From assembly GCA_007132995.1 (NCBI GenBank), contig SLNP01000093.1, forward strand, positions 1-35,903: DNA of 35,903 nt. The letters run 5' to 3'. This DNA is from Bacteroidales bacterium (GTDB lineage: Bacteria; Bacteroidota; Bacteroidia; Bacteroidales; VadinHA17). Numbering within the stretch: position 1 is the stretch's first letter; each line of letters opens with the position of its first letter. The notes beneath the pieces were generated by a model. The model was not told where the DNA came from. It ran no database searches and was given only the letters and a program-made list of their open reading frames with translations. This document shows positions 16,884 through 25,690 of the stretch, piece by piece. The translations under genes were made by a program, and so were the position numbers.

Positions 16884-17885
16884 TCACCGGCCCCTCTCCT
16901 GCAACACCATCTCTCTGGAGAGGGCTACGGTACCAGACATATCATACCCCTGAAGCAGTTCGCCTGCAGACACTGTTTTTCTGCCCGCCAGCTGAAGAGT
17001 AATAATGGATAAAAAGCCTTTACCACATGCAACCTTAAGCCCTTTTTTCCCTTCGACAACTACGGTTCCAGGTTCAAGAGGGTGCTCTTCTGTTTCAGGG
17101 TTGGACTCAAACAGCTTGAAAGCTACTGCCTCTTTCCCTTTTATGTTGCCAAAATATGAGCGTGCAGCAGGAGCGGGTGCCAGGCCTCTGACAAAATTGT
17201 GCAGGCTTACAGAGTCACGCTTCCAGTCAATTACGCAGTCGTCAGGAAATATTTTCGGAGCCCTCTTTAATTGCTCTCCGGGTGAGATGAAACTCTCCTG
17301 ATTAAGCGGGGTGACGGTTCCGGAGACAAGGGCGTTGACCGTCTTTACAACCAGTGCGGCACCCTTTCTCATTAACCTTTCGTGAAGGTATTCCGAATTG
17401 TCGGTGGGGAAAATATTAACCTTTTCACGGAACAATATTTTCCCGGTGTCAAGTCCCGAATCTATAAGGAAAGTTGTTACTCCTGTCTCGGTTTCTCCAT
17501 TTATTATGGCATGATTAATGGGTGCTGCGCCTCTGTACTGGGGCAGCAGGGAGGCATGCAGGTTGAAGGTTCCCAGCGATGCCACAGACCACACCTCTTC
17601 GGGGATGATCCGGAAGGCGACAACAACTATAATGTCGGGAGATAGCTCTTCTAACTCTTTTAAAAAAGCGCTCTCTTTAAGGTTAACGGGCTGAAGAACC
17701 TTGAGGTTACTCACCCCGGCAAACTCCTTTACCGGGCCCGGTGACAGTTTCCTGCCTCGTCCTGACGGCTTGTCAGGGGCAGTAACAACAGCGCAAATGT
17801 TATGTCCGTTCATAAGCAATGCACCAAGGCTTGCCACAGAGAAATCCGGGGTGCCCATGAAAAGGATACGGGGTCTGTTTTTCAT
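16884..17885 (-). CDS. fmt: Methionyl-tRNA formyltransferase
   Basis: A 333-residue enzyme that formylates Met-tRNA(fMet) with 10-formyl-tetrahydrofolate for translation initiation. The N-terminal domain has RILFMGTPDFSVASL, and the catalytic triad is present as Asn108 and His110 in FNLHASLLPQYRGAAPINHA and Asp146 in DSGLDTGKI. The C-terminal tRNA-binding OB-like domain includes a KAPKI-like RAPKIFPDDCVIDW. Length is close to the usual 315. No def gene is adjacent. It converges on the glucosaminidase gene with only five bases between stops, and has a good promoter 19 bases upstream. Confidence 0.97.
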   Translation of the reverse strand: MKNRPRILFMGTPDFSVASLGALLMNGHNICAVVTAPDKPSGRGRKLSPGPVKEFAGVSNLKVLQPVNLKESAFLKELEELSPDIIVVVAFRIIPEEVWSVASLGTFNLHASLLPQYRGAAPINHAIINGETETGVTTFLIDSGLDTGKILFREKVNIFPTDNSEYLHERLMRKGAALVVKTVNALVSGTVTPLNQESFISPGEQLKRAPKIFPDDCVIDWKRDSVSLHNFVRGLAPAPAARSYFGNIKGKEAVAFKLFESNPETEEHPLEPGTVVVEGKKGLKVACGKGFLSIITLQLAGRKTVSAGELLQGYDMSGTVALSREMVLQERGR

Positions 17886-17904
17886 TTCGGCTATTTTACC
17901 AATG

Positions 17905-17935
17905 CAAAACTAAGTAATAATGGCACTATCTGCAA
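17905..17935 (-). promoter_or_regulatory. fmt promoter (-33 TTG and -7 TAGTTTTG)
   Basis: On the minus strand TTG (17933-17935), then 20 bases, then TAGTTTTGC (element at 17905-17912), ending 19 bases before the fmt ATG. Both Bacteroidota elements are at normal spacing. The spacer contains the 13-mer that also occurs upstream of dnaK. Confidence 0.7.
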
Positions 17936-18256
17936 CCTGACCAGGGTCTGACAGCAATTATCCACCGGCTGCCACCGCTATATCACCCCTTACTGTAATG
18001 CGGTTCTGCTTGGTAATGTTGAAGCTCTCCTCTTTAGTTTTGGCCGCTTGCCCTATTACTGCATACCTCAGTTTCTATATTGGATATGAGCAGACACAAC
18101 TCTATTAAACAGTGTTAACAGCTCTCTCTATCGGGGGCTTGACGCTGCTCTTTTGTTAACTTTGCAATCTGATATTGTCTCTCTTTCAATCGATCCGTCA
18201 GACTACCGATACCTTTTGTGTCTCTTTTCTGCCCGGATTACAAAAAAGGGTCTCTT
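17936..18256 (+). other. Intergenic region between fmt and the DUF4405 gene
   Basis: About 320 bases with no convincing gene. A -7 box lies at 18157. A 36-codon plus-strand frame at 17998-18108 would encode a lipoprotein-like hydrophobic peptide, but the minus strand is open over much of the same stretch and nothing distinguishes either from chance. The segment 18165-18256 is the probable leader of the downstream gene. Confidence 0.4.
18157..18164 (+). promoter_or_regulatory. Bacteroidota -7 element for the DUF4405 gene
   Basis: TAACTTTGC is a perfect TAnnTTTG match. A TTG at 18139-18141 is 15 bases upstream, a little short for a -33 element. The leader to ATG 18257 would be about 90 bases. 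Confidence 0.5.
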
Positions 18257-18919
18257 ATGACAAAAAAAGGATTTCACTGGCGCAGTTATGTCAGTTTTGT
18301 GCTCTTTCTGAGCTTTTTTCTGATGTCACTCTCGGGCATTATTCTCTATCTGGCTCCAGCCGGCAGGATAGGGAGATGGATAGCCTGGACCATGCTTGGT
18401 TTTTCAAGATCGCAGTGGGAGGATATTCATACCATCTCATCGTATCTCTTTATAGGGTTCGGACTCGTACACCTCTTCAGCATGAACTGGAGGCCCTTTA
18501 TCTCTTACATGAGAAACCGGCTGACGAAACGGATGAATCGGCGAAGAGAGTTGGCTATGGCTACTGCTACATTTTTGGTTGTAACTCTATTTACTGTTGC
18601 AAAGATTCCTCCGGTCTACTCAATAATGGATCTTGGTAATCATATAACCGCTTTGTGGGCTGACCGATATGGGGTGCCCCCTGTGCCACATGCAGAGAGA
18701 ATGACAATAGAGGAGGCTGCAATACAGCTTTTTGATACCGACCCCGACTCTTTGATTGTGGTTATGCGTGCCTCGGGTATTGAGCTGGATGGGCCTTATG
18801 AGGTTATGAGGGATGTCGCCGGGAATAACAGGATGTCACCGGCAGCCCTTTTTGGAAGGTTGTGCGAATATTTTACCCCGGTAATTTTTATTGAAGGTAC
18901 AGGAGGCAGGCCCGACTGA
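18257..18919 (+). CDS. DUF4405-domain membrane protein, possible cytochrome b-like protein
   Basis: A 220-residue protein with three predicted membrane helices: about residues 13-33, 57-77 (HTISSYLFIGFGLVHLFS) and 99-117, then a soluble C-terminal domain of about 100 residues. DUF4405 proteins resemble di-haem cytochrome b or b561-type membrane domains. Here His58 and His72 lie one and a half helical turns of four apart in one helix, which could contribute haem ligands, but I cannot show haem binding. A GTG at 18218 extends the frame by 13 residues (MSLFCPDYKK), yet ATG 18257 begins the natural MTKKGFHWRSYVSF sequence and is preferred. It converges on ribBA. Confidence 0.72.
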   Translation: MTKKGFHWRSYVSFVLFLSFFLMSLSGIILYLAPAGRIGRWIAWTMLGFSRSQWEDIHTISSYLFIGFGLVHLFSMNWRPFISYMRNRLTKRMNRRRELAMATATFLVVTLFTVAKIPPVYSIMDLGNHITALWADRYGVPPVPHAERMTIEEAAIQLFDTDPDSLIVVMRASGIELDGPYEVMRDVAGNNRMSPAALFGRLCEYFTPVIFIEGTGGRPD

Positions 18920-18935
18920 AAAGGGGTATGGCAGC

Positions 18936-20165
18936 CTATGACTTTTTGTTCTTGTAGCAGCTTATGGTGTGGCCCATTTTACTGACTTTTGTCTCGATAT
19001 AGAACTCATTGTGAGAGTTGGACTCGACTTCAAGGGGAACAGTATCCACAATGGTGATGCCGTAACCCTCCAGTCCTGCCCTTTTAATGGGGTTGTTTGA
19101 GATAAGCTTGATGTTTCCGAGCTTAAGCTCCCGCAGAATGCTGGCACCCACACCATAATCCCTCTCATCTTCGGCGAATCCGAGGTCAAGGTTTGCCTGG
19201 ACGGTATCACGACCCTCCTCCTGCAACTTATAGGTCTTTATCTTGTTTAACAGCCCTATTCCTCTGCCCTCCTGGTTGAGGTAGATTATAGCGCCTTTGC
19301 CCTCTTTTTCGACCATCTCCATTGCCTTGTGCAACTGTAAACCGCAGTCACATCTAAGAGAGCCAAAGATGTCGCCTGTAAAACAGCTGGAGTGAAGCCT
19401 TACCATGATGGCTTCATCCTTATCCCATGACCCCTTAACCAGTGCGGCGTGCTCAAGCCCGTTACTAAGCTGCCTGAAGGGTATAAAACAGAAGTCGCCA
19501 TATCTGGTCGGCAGCTTAACTTTCTCTCCCTTCTCAATGATAGATTCGCTCTTTAGCCGGTATGCTATAAGATCCCTTATGGATATTATTCTTATTCCGA
19601 ACTTTTTAGAGATCTCAATAAGATCGGGCAGTCTGGCCATTGTGCCATCATCATTCATTATCTCAACCAGTGCACCACCAGGCTTTAATCCTGCCAGTCT
19701 TGTAAGGTCTACAACGGCCTCGGTATGTCCGGCACGACGGAGAACGCCCCTTGACTTGGCCTTTAAGGGAAATATGTGACCGGGCCTTCCAAGGTCTGAC
19801 GGCTCGGTGTCGTGGTCAACAAGAGCTCTTATGGTTAGTGCCCTGTCACTTGCAGATATTCCGGTTGTTGTTTCGTCACTCAAAAGGTCGACTGAAACTG
19901 TGAAAGGTGTTTCGTGCAGCGAGGTGTTCCTCCCGACCATCAGGTCAAGCTCTAGATCTTCACATCGCTCTTCGGGTATGGGTGCGCATATCAACCCCCT
20001 TCCGTGGGTTGCCATAAAGTTGACTATCTCGGGTGTTGTCATCTCGGCAGCACAGACGAAGTCTCCCTCATTCTCTCTGTCTTCATCGTCAACAACTATG
20101 ACTACCTTGCCATCTCTTATATCATCTATTGCATCCTCAATCTTGTCAAGCCTTATTTCGCTCAT
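18936..20165 (-). CDS. ribBA: Bifunctional DHBP synthase / GTP cyclohydrolase II
   Basis: A 409-residue fusion that catalyses both entry steps of riboflavin synthesis. The N-terminal RibB half makes 3,4-dihydroxy-2-butanone 4-phosphate from ribulose 5-phosphate ([11 protein letters not shown], residues 26-36; RRAGHTEA near 143-150). The C-terminal RibA half opens GTP, with zinc ligands Cys261, Cys272 and Cys274 in [20 protein letters not shown] and the later [11 protein letters not shown] loop. The frame extends to 20267, but the added 34 residues are unlike the family and overlap the promoter; ATG 20165 ([13 protein letters not shown]) is the start. No FMN riboswitch fits in the roughly 58-base leader. 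No other rib genes are adjacent. Confidence 0.96.
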   Translation of the reverse strand: MSEIRLDKIEDAIDDIRDGKVVIVVDDEDRENEGDFVCAAEMTTPEIVNFMATHGRGLICAPIPEERCEDLELDLMVGRNTSLHETPFTVSVDLLSDETTTGISASDRALTIRALVDHDTEPSDLGRPGHIFPLKAKSRGVLRRAGHTEAVVDLTRLAGLKPGGALVEIMNDDGTMARLPDLIEISKKFGIRIISIRDLIAYRLKSESIIEKGEKVKLPTRYGDFCFIPFRQLSNGLEHAALVKGSWDKDEAIMVRLHSSCFTGDIFGSLRCDCGLQLHKAMEMVEKEGKGAIIYLNQEGRGIGLLNKIKTYKLQEEGRDTVQANLDLGFAEDERDYGVGASILRELKLGNIKLISNNPIKRAGLEGYGITIVDTVPLEVESNSHNEFYIETKVSKMGHTISCYKNKKS

Positions 20166-20223
20166 CTTATGACTCCTTTTTGGCAGTTGCCCGCAACAGG
20201 CAGACATGCTGTTAATAATGGTG

Positions 20224-20231
20224 CAAAAGTA
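20224..20231 (-). promoter_or_regulatory. Bacteroidota -7 element for ribBA
   Basis: On the minus strand TACTTTTGCA, a perfect TAnnTTTG match ending 58 bases before ATG 20165. It supports the shorter ribBA start, because the longer frame would begin upstream of the promoter. Confidence 0.6.
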
Positions 20232-20298
20232 GGAAAATTGAAGCAAGCTACCGAGGGGCAGGGTCACAAAAATGCATGACTTTAATCACCAACATCTG

Positions 20299-21765
20299 TT
20301 ATCTCAGTCGGGTAACTCTTCTGAGGTAGTTGTAAAACCGCTTGCCGAAATTGGTGTAGGTCTCGCTGCTCATAATTACAGAATCTGTGGTAGCCATGTA
20401 GGTCAATATTACTCCCGCCGGGAGGAGAACAAATGAGGAGAGCCACATTCCGGCAAATGACGAGAGGTGATCTTCACGACCCAGCTTTTCGCCCGACAGT
20501 GATATTACATAGTATATTACAAAAAAGAGTATGGAGATTACCGCCGGCGTACCCAGGCCTCCTTTCCTGATTATTGCTCCAAGTGGTGCACCGATAAAGA
20601 AGAAGACCAGGCATGAGAAGGGGAGTGTGAATTTGCGGTGCCAGTCATTCTCATACCTCCTTATAAAATTGACTTCATTATGAAGCAGGGCTCCCTTTTC
20701 ATCTATGAAATTTGATGCATTTTTGACATTGTCCATCGCATGACGCAGGGCGGCAAGCCTGGCATCTCCCTGTACCTGATTGAATGCCTTTTCGGTGTTG
20801 AATGGTGCGGGTGGTGCACGGTCATGACCCGGCTCTCTTTCCGGAGTCGATGCCGATTGATCTGACCTGTACAGCTTATTGCTTTTAAACTCATTGAAGT
20901 AGGTACTGACTCTGTCGTTGAAGCCTCTGTGCAGCGAATCTATCTCTGTTGATAGTTCGGAAATATTGAGCATGCCTGAATGTGAACCAAAAAGTGACTC
21001 ATCGCTCCTTATTAGCTCAAAGCCAGTCAGTTCTACTGTAATTACCTGCTCATCGAAGGTGTTGCGCCTGCTCGGGAAGGTGCGGTCTGATAATCTTCTG
21101 CTACTCTCATCCATTTCAGTATGCGAGTATCCATTATAGAGCGTGAGCACAAGTCCCGTTCTGTCAGGTGTAACCACCATATATCCGGAGTCGGCTGTAG
21201 TGACACTGTAGTTTCCCCTTCTTTCCCGATGGTCGTAGATAAGTATGTTGTGCATCAAATTGGTTTCATGATCTCTGTCTCTGATCTTAATGCTGAATCC
21301 GTCAATGCCATCATAGAAGACGCCGGGCTGGATGTTGAGTTCCGGTCTCTTGTTTCTTATATCGTGAAGAAGGGTTCTAGCTTTTCTTGTAGAGTATGGC
21401 AAAACATTGTTAGAGAAGAAAAAAGAGCCGATAACGATTAATGAGATAAAAACCATCAGGGGTCTCATGATTCTTTGCAGAGATATGCCTGAAGATTTAA
21501 GGGCCGTGAGTTCAAGGTGCTCTCCCATATTGCCGAATGTCATCAGTGAGGCAAGAAGTATTGCGAGGGGAAGCGCCATGGGTACGAAGGTGAGAGTGAA
21601 CTGGAATAGCAATTCACCAAGAATCTTAAACTCCAGACCCTTGCCGGCAAGCTCATCGACATACATCCATAGAAACTGCAACACCAGTACAATAAGTACT
21701 ATGAAGAAGGTCAGTATGAGCGGACCGATAAATGAGCCAAGTACAAATCTGTCAACTTTTTTCAC
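20299..21765 (-). CDS. LptF/LptG family lipopolysaccharide export permease
   Basis: A 488-residue YjgP/YjgQ-family protein. In the Lpt system, the LptF and LptG permeases with LptB extract lipopolysaccharide from the inner membrane. Three N-terminal helices (about 9-40, 52-75, 100-122; the second starts LFQFTLTFVPMALPLAILLA) are followed by a periplasmic beta-rich domain (GVFYDGIDGFSIKIRDRD) and three C-terminal helices (PFSCLVFFFIGAPLGAIIRK). It is about 120 residues longer than E. coli LptF/LptG; the extra length is a polar Ser/Glu/Pro-rich insertion at roughly 255-370, a feature known in Bacteroidota homologues. LptF and LptG cannot be distinguished from sequence alone, so no symbol is given. 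A -7 box lies 29 bases upstream. Confidence 0.88.
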   Translation of the reverse strand: MKKVDRFVLGSFIGPLILTFFIVLIVLVLQFLWMYVDELAGKGLEFKILGELLFQFTLTFVPMALPLAILLASLMTFGNMGEHLELTALKSSGISLQRIMRPLMVFISLIVIGSFFFSNNVLPYSTRKARTLLHDIRNKRPELNIQPGVFYDGIDGFSIKIRDRDHETNLMHNILIYDHRERRGNYSVTTADSGYMVVTPDRTGLVLTLYNGYSHTEMDESSRRLSDRTFPSRRNTFDEQVITVELTGFELIRSDESLFGSHSGMLNISELSTEIDSLHRGFNDRVSTYFNEFKSNKLYRSDQSASTPEREPGHDRAPPAPFNTEKAFNQVQGDARLAALRHAMDNVKNASNFIDEKGALLHNEVNFIRRYENDWHRKFTLPFSCLVFFFIGAPLGAIIRKGGLGTPAVISILFFVIYYVISLSGEKLGREDHLSSFAGMWLSSFVLLPAGVILTYMATTDSVIMSSETYTNFGKRFYNYLRRVTRLR

Positions 21766-21794
21766 GATCTTTTTCTGCTCCTTTAACCGAACTG

Positions 21795-21802
21795 CAAACC
21801 TA
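21795..21802 (-). promoter_or_regulatory. Bacteroidota -7 element for the Lpt permease gene
   Basis: On the minus strand TAGGTTTGCAG, a perfect TAnnTTTG match ending 29 bases before the start codon at 21765. Confidence 0.6.
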
Positions 21803-21891
21803 CAGGTTTTTCAGCAAAAACCATTCTGTTACTCTATATAACAGTAGTTTCAGTGATTCCTGCATAGTAAACGGGTCTCTGATTAAGTTGT

Positions 21892-21899
21892 TATATTTG
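21892..21899 (+). promoter_or_regulatory. Bacteroidota -7 element abutting the NhaC start
   Basis: TATATTTG is a perfect TAnnTTTG match ending four bases before ATG 21904. There is no other in-frame ATG nearby, so the transcript is probably leaderless. No TTG at -33. Confidence 0.55.
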
Positions 21900-21903
21900 G
21901 CGC

Positions 21904-23295
21904 ATGGAATTAGGACTCCTCTCTTTGCTGCCTTTGGCAATAACCCTCGTGGTAGCCTACGCAAGCAGGTCTGCCACTTTTGCCCTTATTACCGGATGCC
22001 TTACCGGCATTATACTGTATGGTAGGGATCCTGCCGGCGGATTTGTTGATCTTGCCTCGGAGGCGTTGGGTAACAGTGAGTTTATCTGGATTACCATAAT
22101 CATTATAGCTATAGGTATTCTCTTTGAGTTTTATAAATATACCGGGGTTTTCCGAAGCTTTACCAGAAAGCTGGCGTCATCTTTCAGTTCTGAAAGGGGA
22201 ACCGGCTTCTCTGCCTGGCTGATGGGACTCTTTATTATAGATGACTACTTCAGCCCGCTTATGAGCGGTATGGTAATGAGGCCCCTTACCGACAGGCTAA
22301 GAATATCGCGCGAGAAGCTCGCCTTTATTCTCGACTCTACAACAGCACCGGCATGTGTGCTATTCCCTTTTACCGCCTGGGGTGCGTATCTGGCGGGGCT
22401 TACTGCCGATCAGGGCGGGGCTGCTGCCGATCCGTCTATAGCCTTCTCTGTTTTTCTTAACTCAATACCATATAATTTTTACGCCATAATACTTATCATA
22501 TTCACCCTGGGTATAGCTCTTAAGATAATACCAGACTTCGGGCCAATGCGAAAAGCTGAAAAGCGTGCCCGTACTACCGGTGCCGTAATAAGGCCAGGGG
22601 CCTCTCCGCTAATAAGCGAGGAGGCAGACGGCGTTGCCGGTGAAGGGGAGGTGAAGGCCAATCTTATTACAGATATGGTGGTGCCTCTTGCAATTATTAT
22701 CGGTGTGGCGGCGACAACATTAATAGTGCAGGGTAGTGTGAAGATAGCAGAGGCCTTTATTACATCAGTTGCCTATCTCTCTGTGTTGATGTTTGTAACA
22801 AGACGAATGAACGGAATTACCGGCCTCATCAACCTCTTTTACCGTGGAATGAAAAGCGTAATACCTGCTCTCGTAATTATTGCTCTTGCATATTGCCTTA
22901 ATACGATAACACGCGATCTCGGATCGGCAGCCTATATTACAGGTCTTGCCGATGGACTGCTTACACCCTCGTTGCTTGTGGCTGCCACTTTCTTTTTTAC
23001 CTCGGTAATCTCATTTTCGACCGGAACTTCCTGGGGCGCATTCGCCATTATGATGCCTTTTTCGCTCTCGGTAGCCTATACTTTTACAGGCGGGGAGATC
23101 GAACCATTGATATACAAGTGCGTAGCTGCGGTTGCCGGGGGTGGAATATTCGGAGATCACTCATCTCCCGTGTCAGATACCAGCGTGCTCTCGTCGGCAG
23201 GAGCCGGGTGCGATCATATGGATCATGTTATTACACAACTACCCTACGCTATTCTTGTCGGAGTAGCTACCATAATAATATATCTGGTTGTGTGA
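21904..23295 (+). CDS. NhaC-family Na+/H+ antiporter
   Basis: A 463-residue polytopic inner-membrane protein with about 11-12 hydrophobic helices. Family features include FIIDDYFSPLMSGMVMRPL (near 110-128), LDSTTAPACVLFPFTAWGAY and a C-terminal SFSTGTSWGAFAIMMPF followed by GGGIFGDHSSPVSDTS. These identify the NhaC branch of the ion-transporter superfamily, exchanging Na+ for protons or, in some members, carrying organic acids. A charged loop near 215-250 separates the two halves. It is followed after 42 bases by a PatB-type lyase gene and then by an AI-2E-type permease, all on the plus strand and probably one transcript. Confidence 0.9.
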   Translation: MELGLLSLLPLAITLVVAYASRSATFALITGCLTGIILYGRDPAGGFVDLASEALGNSEFIWITIIIIAIGILFEFYKYTGVFRSFTRKLASSFSSERGTGFSAWLMGLFIIDDYFSPLMSGMVMRPLTDRLRISREKLAFILDSTTAPACVLFPFTAWGAYLAGLTADQGGAAADPSIAFSVFLNSIPYNFYAIILIIFTLGIALKIIPDFGPMRKAEKRARTTGAVIRPGASPLISEEADGVAGEGEVKANLITDMVVPLAIIIGVAATTLIVQGSVKIAEAFITSVAYLSVLMFVTRRMNGITGLINLFYRGMKSVIPALVIIALAYCLNTITRDLGSAAYITGLADGLLTPSLLVAATFFFTSVISFSTGTSWGAFAIMMPFSLSVAYTFTGGEIEPLIYKCVAAVAGGGIFGDHSSPVSDTSVLSSAGAGCDHMDHVITQLPYAILVGVATIIIYLVV

Positions 23296-23337
23296 TTTAT
23301 TGTTCTCATAAACAGGGTTTTTAATGGATTGGATAGT

Positions 23338-24522
23338 ATGGAATACGACTTTGACAGAATAGTGGAGAGAAGGGGTACCGGCTCCTTTAAGTGGGATACA
23401 AACCAGGAGAGATTTGGCAGGGATGATCTGATTCCATTCTGGGTGGCCGATATGGATTTTGCCTCTCCCCAACCTGTGACAGAGGCTATGAAGAGGCGCC
23501 TTGAGCATCCCGTATATGGGTATAGCGCCAGAGATGACGACTATTTCAGCGCTGTAACCGGATGGCTCTCTTCCCGTCATAACTGGCAGGTGAAGAGAGA
23601 GTGGCTCGCCTTTTCGCCCCCGGGTGTTATTCAGGCTATCCACATACTCATCAATATCCTTACCCGGCCAGGTGATTCTGTAGTGGTACAGACCCCCGCC
23701 TACTCACCTCTTCTGAATGTTGTTACCGGAAACGGAAGGGTGCTGGTGAAAAACAGCCTGAAAGAGAGCGGTGGAAGGTATATGATCGACTTTGATGATC
23801 TTGAAGAGAAGATAGATTCGGCAGTCTCACCATCTCTTCTGCTTTTTTGCAGTCCCCATAATCCTTCGGGAAGGGTGTGGGATCGGGAAGAGCTTGTCCG
23901 GCTATCTGCTATTTGCAGTAAGAGAGACATATTTGTTATCTCTGATGAGATACATGCCGATTTCGTATTTCCCGGCAAAAGTCATTTACCATACGGGTCA
24001 TTGTCAGATGAGGCTTTGCAAAAATCTATAACCTGTATATCGGCAAGTAAAACCTTTAATATATCAGGGCTGCAACTTGCTACCCTGGTTATTGCAGATG
24101 CGGAGATAAGAGAGAGGTATGAGAAGGCGGTAGATGTTGCACAACTGAACCTGGACAATATCTTTGGTGAAGTGGCTTTGAAGGCTGCCTACACGGAGTG
24201 TGAAGAGTGGCTTGACCATCTGCTGGTATATCTGAAAGGTAATCTCGATATGCTTACCGCCTTTATTTCAGAACACCTTCCTGCCGTGAAGGTTAACAGG
24301 CCTGAGGGAACCTACCTTGTGTGGTTGGATTTCAGGGCATTGGGACTCAGCTCTGCAGAGATCAACAGGTTGCTTGTTGAGAGAGCCGGTGTAGCCCTGT
24401 ATGAGGGGAGAGAATTCGGAGAGGATCGCGATGGTTTTTTCAGGATGAATATTGCCTGTCCCCGGCCGCTTCTGAAAGAGGGGCTGACAAGAATAGGGGA
24501 GGCACTAAGTGGTTATCTATGA
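23338..24522 (+). CDS. patB: PatB/MalY-type cystathionine beta-lyase (PLP aminotransferase fold)
   Basis: A 394-residue pyridoxal-phosphate enzyme of the MalY/PatB class. Motifs are WVADMDFASPQPV near the N-terminus, FCSPHNPSGRVW, the cofactor-binding SDEIHADFVF (Asp203) and the Schiff-base lysine in ISASKTFNISGLQ (Lys238), with FRMNIACPR near the end. Members cleave carbon-sulfur bonds of cystathionine or cysteine conjugates, giving homocysteine or thiols, pyruvate and ammonia; aminotransferase activity is an alternative. A TTG at 23329 would add three residues, but ATG 23338 (MEYDFDRIVERRG) is the normal family start. It sits between NhaC and a permease gene. Confidence 0.9.
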   Translation: MEYDFDRIVERRGTGSFKWDTNQERFGRDDLIPFWVADMDFASPQPVTEAMKRRLEHPVYGYSARDDDYFSAVTGWLSSRHNWQVKREWLAFSPPGVIQAIHILINILTRPGDSVVVQTPAYSPLLNVVTGNGRVLVKNSLKESGGRYMIDFDDLEEKIDSAVSPSLLLFCSPHNPSGRVWDREELVRLSAICSKRDIFVISDEIHADFVFPGKSHLPYGSLSDEALQKSITCISASKTFNISGLQLATLVIADAEIRERYEKAVDVAQLNLDNIFGEVALKAAYTECEEWLDHLLVYLKGNLDMLTAFISEHLPAVKVNRPEGTYLVWLDFRALGLSSAEINRLLVERAGVALYEGREFGEDRDGFFRMNIACPRPLLKEGLTRIGEALSGYL

Positions 24523-24559
24523 TAAAAGGATTATTTTTGGAGGAAGAGAGAGCATCGAT

Positions 24560-25621
24560 ATGAAAGACTTGAGAATTACCAATACTCTGCTGGCTATCCT
24601 GGTGATACCTTTTGTACTCTACTTGCTTCAGGTACTCTCGTTTATTTTTGTGCCACTGGTTTTCTCAATGTTCATTACCCTGATGTTTCTTCCCCTTATG
24701 AGGTGGTTTCATAAGAAAAGTGTTCCAAAACCACTGGCCGTTTTTTTTATAGTTCTTCTTTTTGCCATAGTGCTACGGGCAGGGGTTGAGGTTATTCAGA
24801 TGGCTGTAAGAGAGATTGCTGCTTCTGAAGCCTCACTTGAGATGGCGGAGGAGAAGTTGATGAGTGCGGTTTTGACCGTAGAGGCTTTTTTTGGTATTGA
24901 CAGGATTGAGGGAGAGAATCTCTTTATGCACTATATAAGGCGTAGTGGCATTATGGACGACTTTGGCTCAGCGCTCAATTTTGTGGCCGATACCCTCTCC
25001 GTTACACTGCTTACAATATTTTTCACAATACTTATGTTGTCAGAGTCTATTAATTTCCAGATGGTTATGAACAGACTTCTCTTTAAATCACGATACTCAT
25101 CTGTGAAGATATTCGTTAAGATAGAGAGAGACATAATGAGGTTTGTAAAGGTGAAGATATTTGTAAGCATTCTTACCGGTATGGCAGTTAGTCTGATGTG
25201 CGTTATTTTTGGTGTAAGCTTTCCCATAATGTGGGGCGTTATCGCCTTTGCCTCAAACTTTATCCAGATGATAGGGTCTCTGCTGACGGTTATTTTTCTC
25301 TCTCTCTTTGCCCTTGTAGAGCTTGACCCCTCCGGAACCCTTCTGCTATTCGTTGTACTGATTATCGGACTTCAACTGCTGCTTGGTAGTGTTCTGGAAC
25401 CAATACTTATGGGTAAAACATTCAGGGTAAATATTGTTACAGTTCTCTTTATGCTCATGCTCTGGGGGTTTCTCTGGGGTATTCCCGGGATGGTTATGGC
25501 TGTGCCCATAACTGTGTTTCTTAAGGTTATTCTGGAGCAGTTTCCAAAGACAAGGGTTATTGCCAGCCTGATGGGAGGGCATGATAAACCGGTTAAGGTG
25601 AGGTGGAGAGGCAAACGGTGA
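24560..25621 (+). CDS. AI-2E family (UPF0118) transporter
   Basis: A 353-residue membrane protein with the family layout: two N-terminal helices (about 10-50), one near 58-78, a soluble stretch of about 70 residues, then four to five helices. Signature segments are VKIFVSILTGMAVSLMCVIFG, FPIMWGVIAFASNFIQMIGS and the late GSVLEPILMGKTFRV. Family members include the autoinducer-2 exporter TqsA, but others are Na+/H+ antiporters, which would suit the neighbouring NhaC gene; the substrate is unknown. GTG 24509 overlaps the lyase gene and adds 17 polar residues. ATG 24560, preceded by GGAGG about 20 bases away, is preferred. Confidence 0.87.
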   Translation: MKDLRITNTLLAILVIPFVLYLLQVLSFIFVPLVFSMFITLMFLPLMRWFHKKSVPKPLAVFFIVLLFAIVLRAGVEVIQMAVREIAASEASLEMAEEKLMSAVLTVEAFFGIDRIEGENLFMHYIRRSGIMDDFGSALNFVADTLSVTLLTIFFTILMLSESINFQMVMNRLLFKSRYSSVKIFVKIERDIMRFVKVKIFVSILTGMAVSLMCVIFGVSFPIMWGVIAFASNFIQMIGSLLTVIFLSLFALVELDPSGTLLLFVVLIIGLQLLLGSVLEPILMGKTFRVNIVTVLFMLMLWGFLWGIPGMVMAVPITVFLKVILEQFPKTRVIASLMGGHDKPVKVRWRGKR

Positions 25622-25690
25622 ATAGACCACCCGCCGCTTAGCTTCGTAGCGGGTAGTCGCTATATCACACCTTCTATATCCTGCACGCTC
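25622..25690. other. Short convergent gap with a weak hairpin
   Basis: Between the stops of the AI-2E-type and SNF transporter genes. ACCCGC (25629-25634) and GCGGGT (25649-25654) can pair, with an alternative CCGCT/AGCGG register, but no T-run follows on either strand. It may be a weak bidirectional terminator. Confidence 0.3.

Noticed and set aside
17998..18108. 36-codon frame encoding a lipoprotein-like peptide in the fmt/DUF4405 gap
   Set aside because: Very short, and a frame on the opposite strand is open across much of the same stretch; no start signal or conservation can be shown.
20166..20223. FMN riboswitch before ribBA
   Set aside because: The leader from the -7 box is about 58 bases, too short for the element, and its conserved core is not seen.
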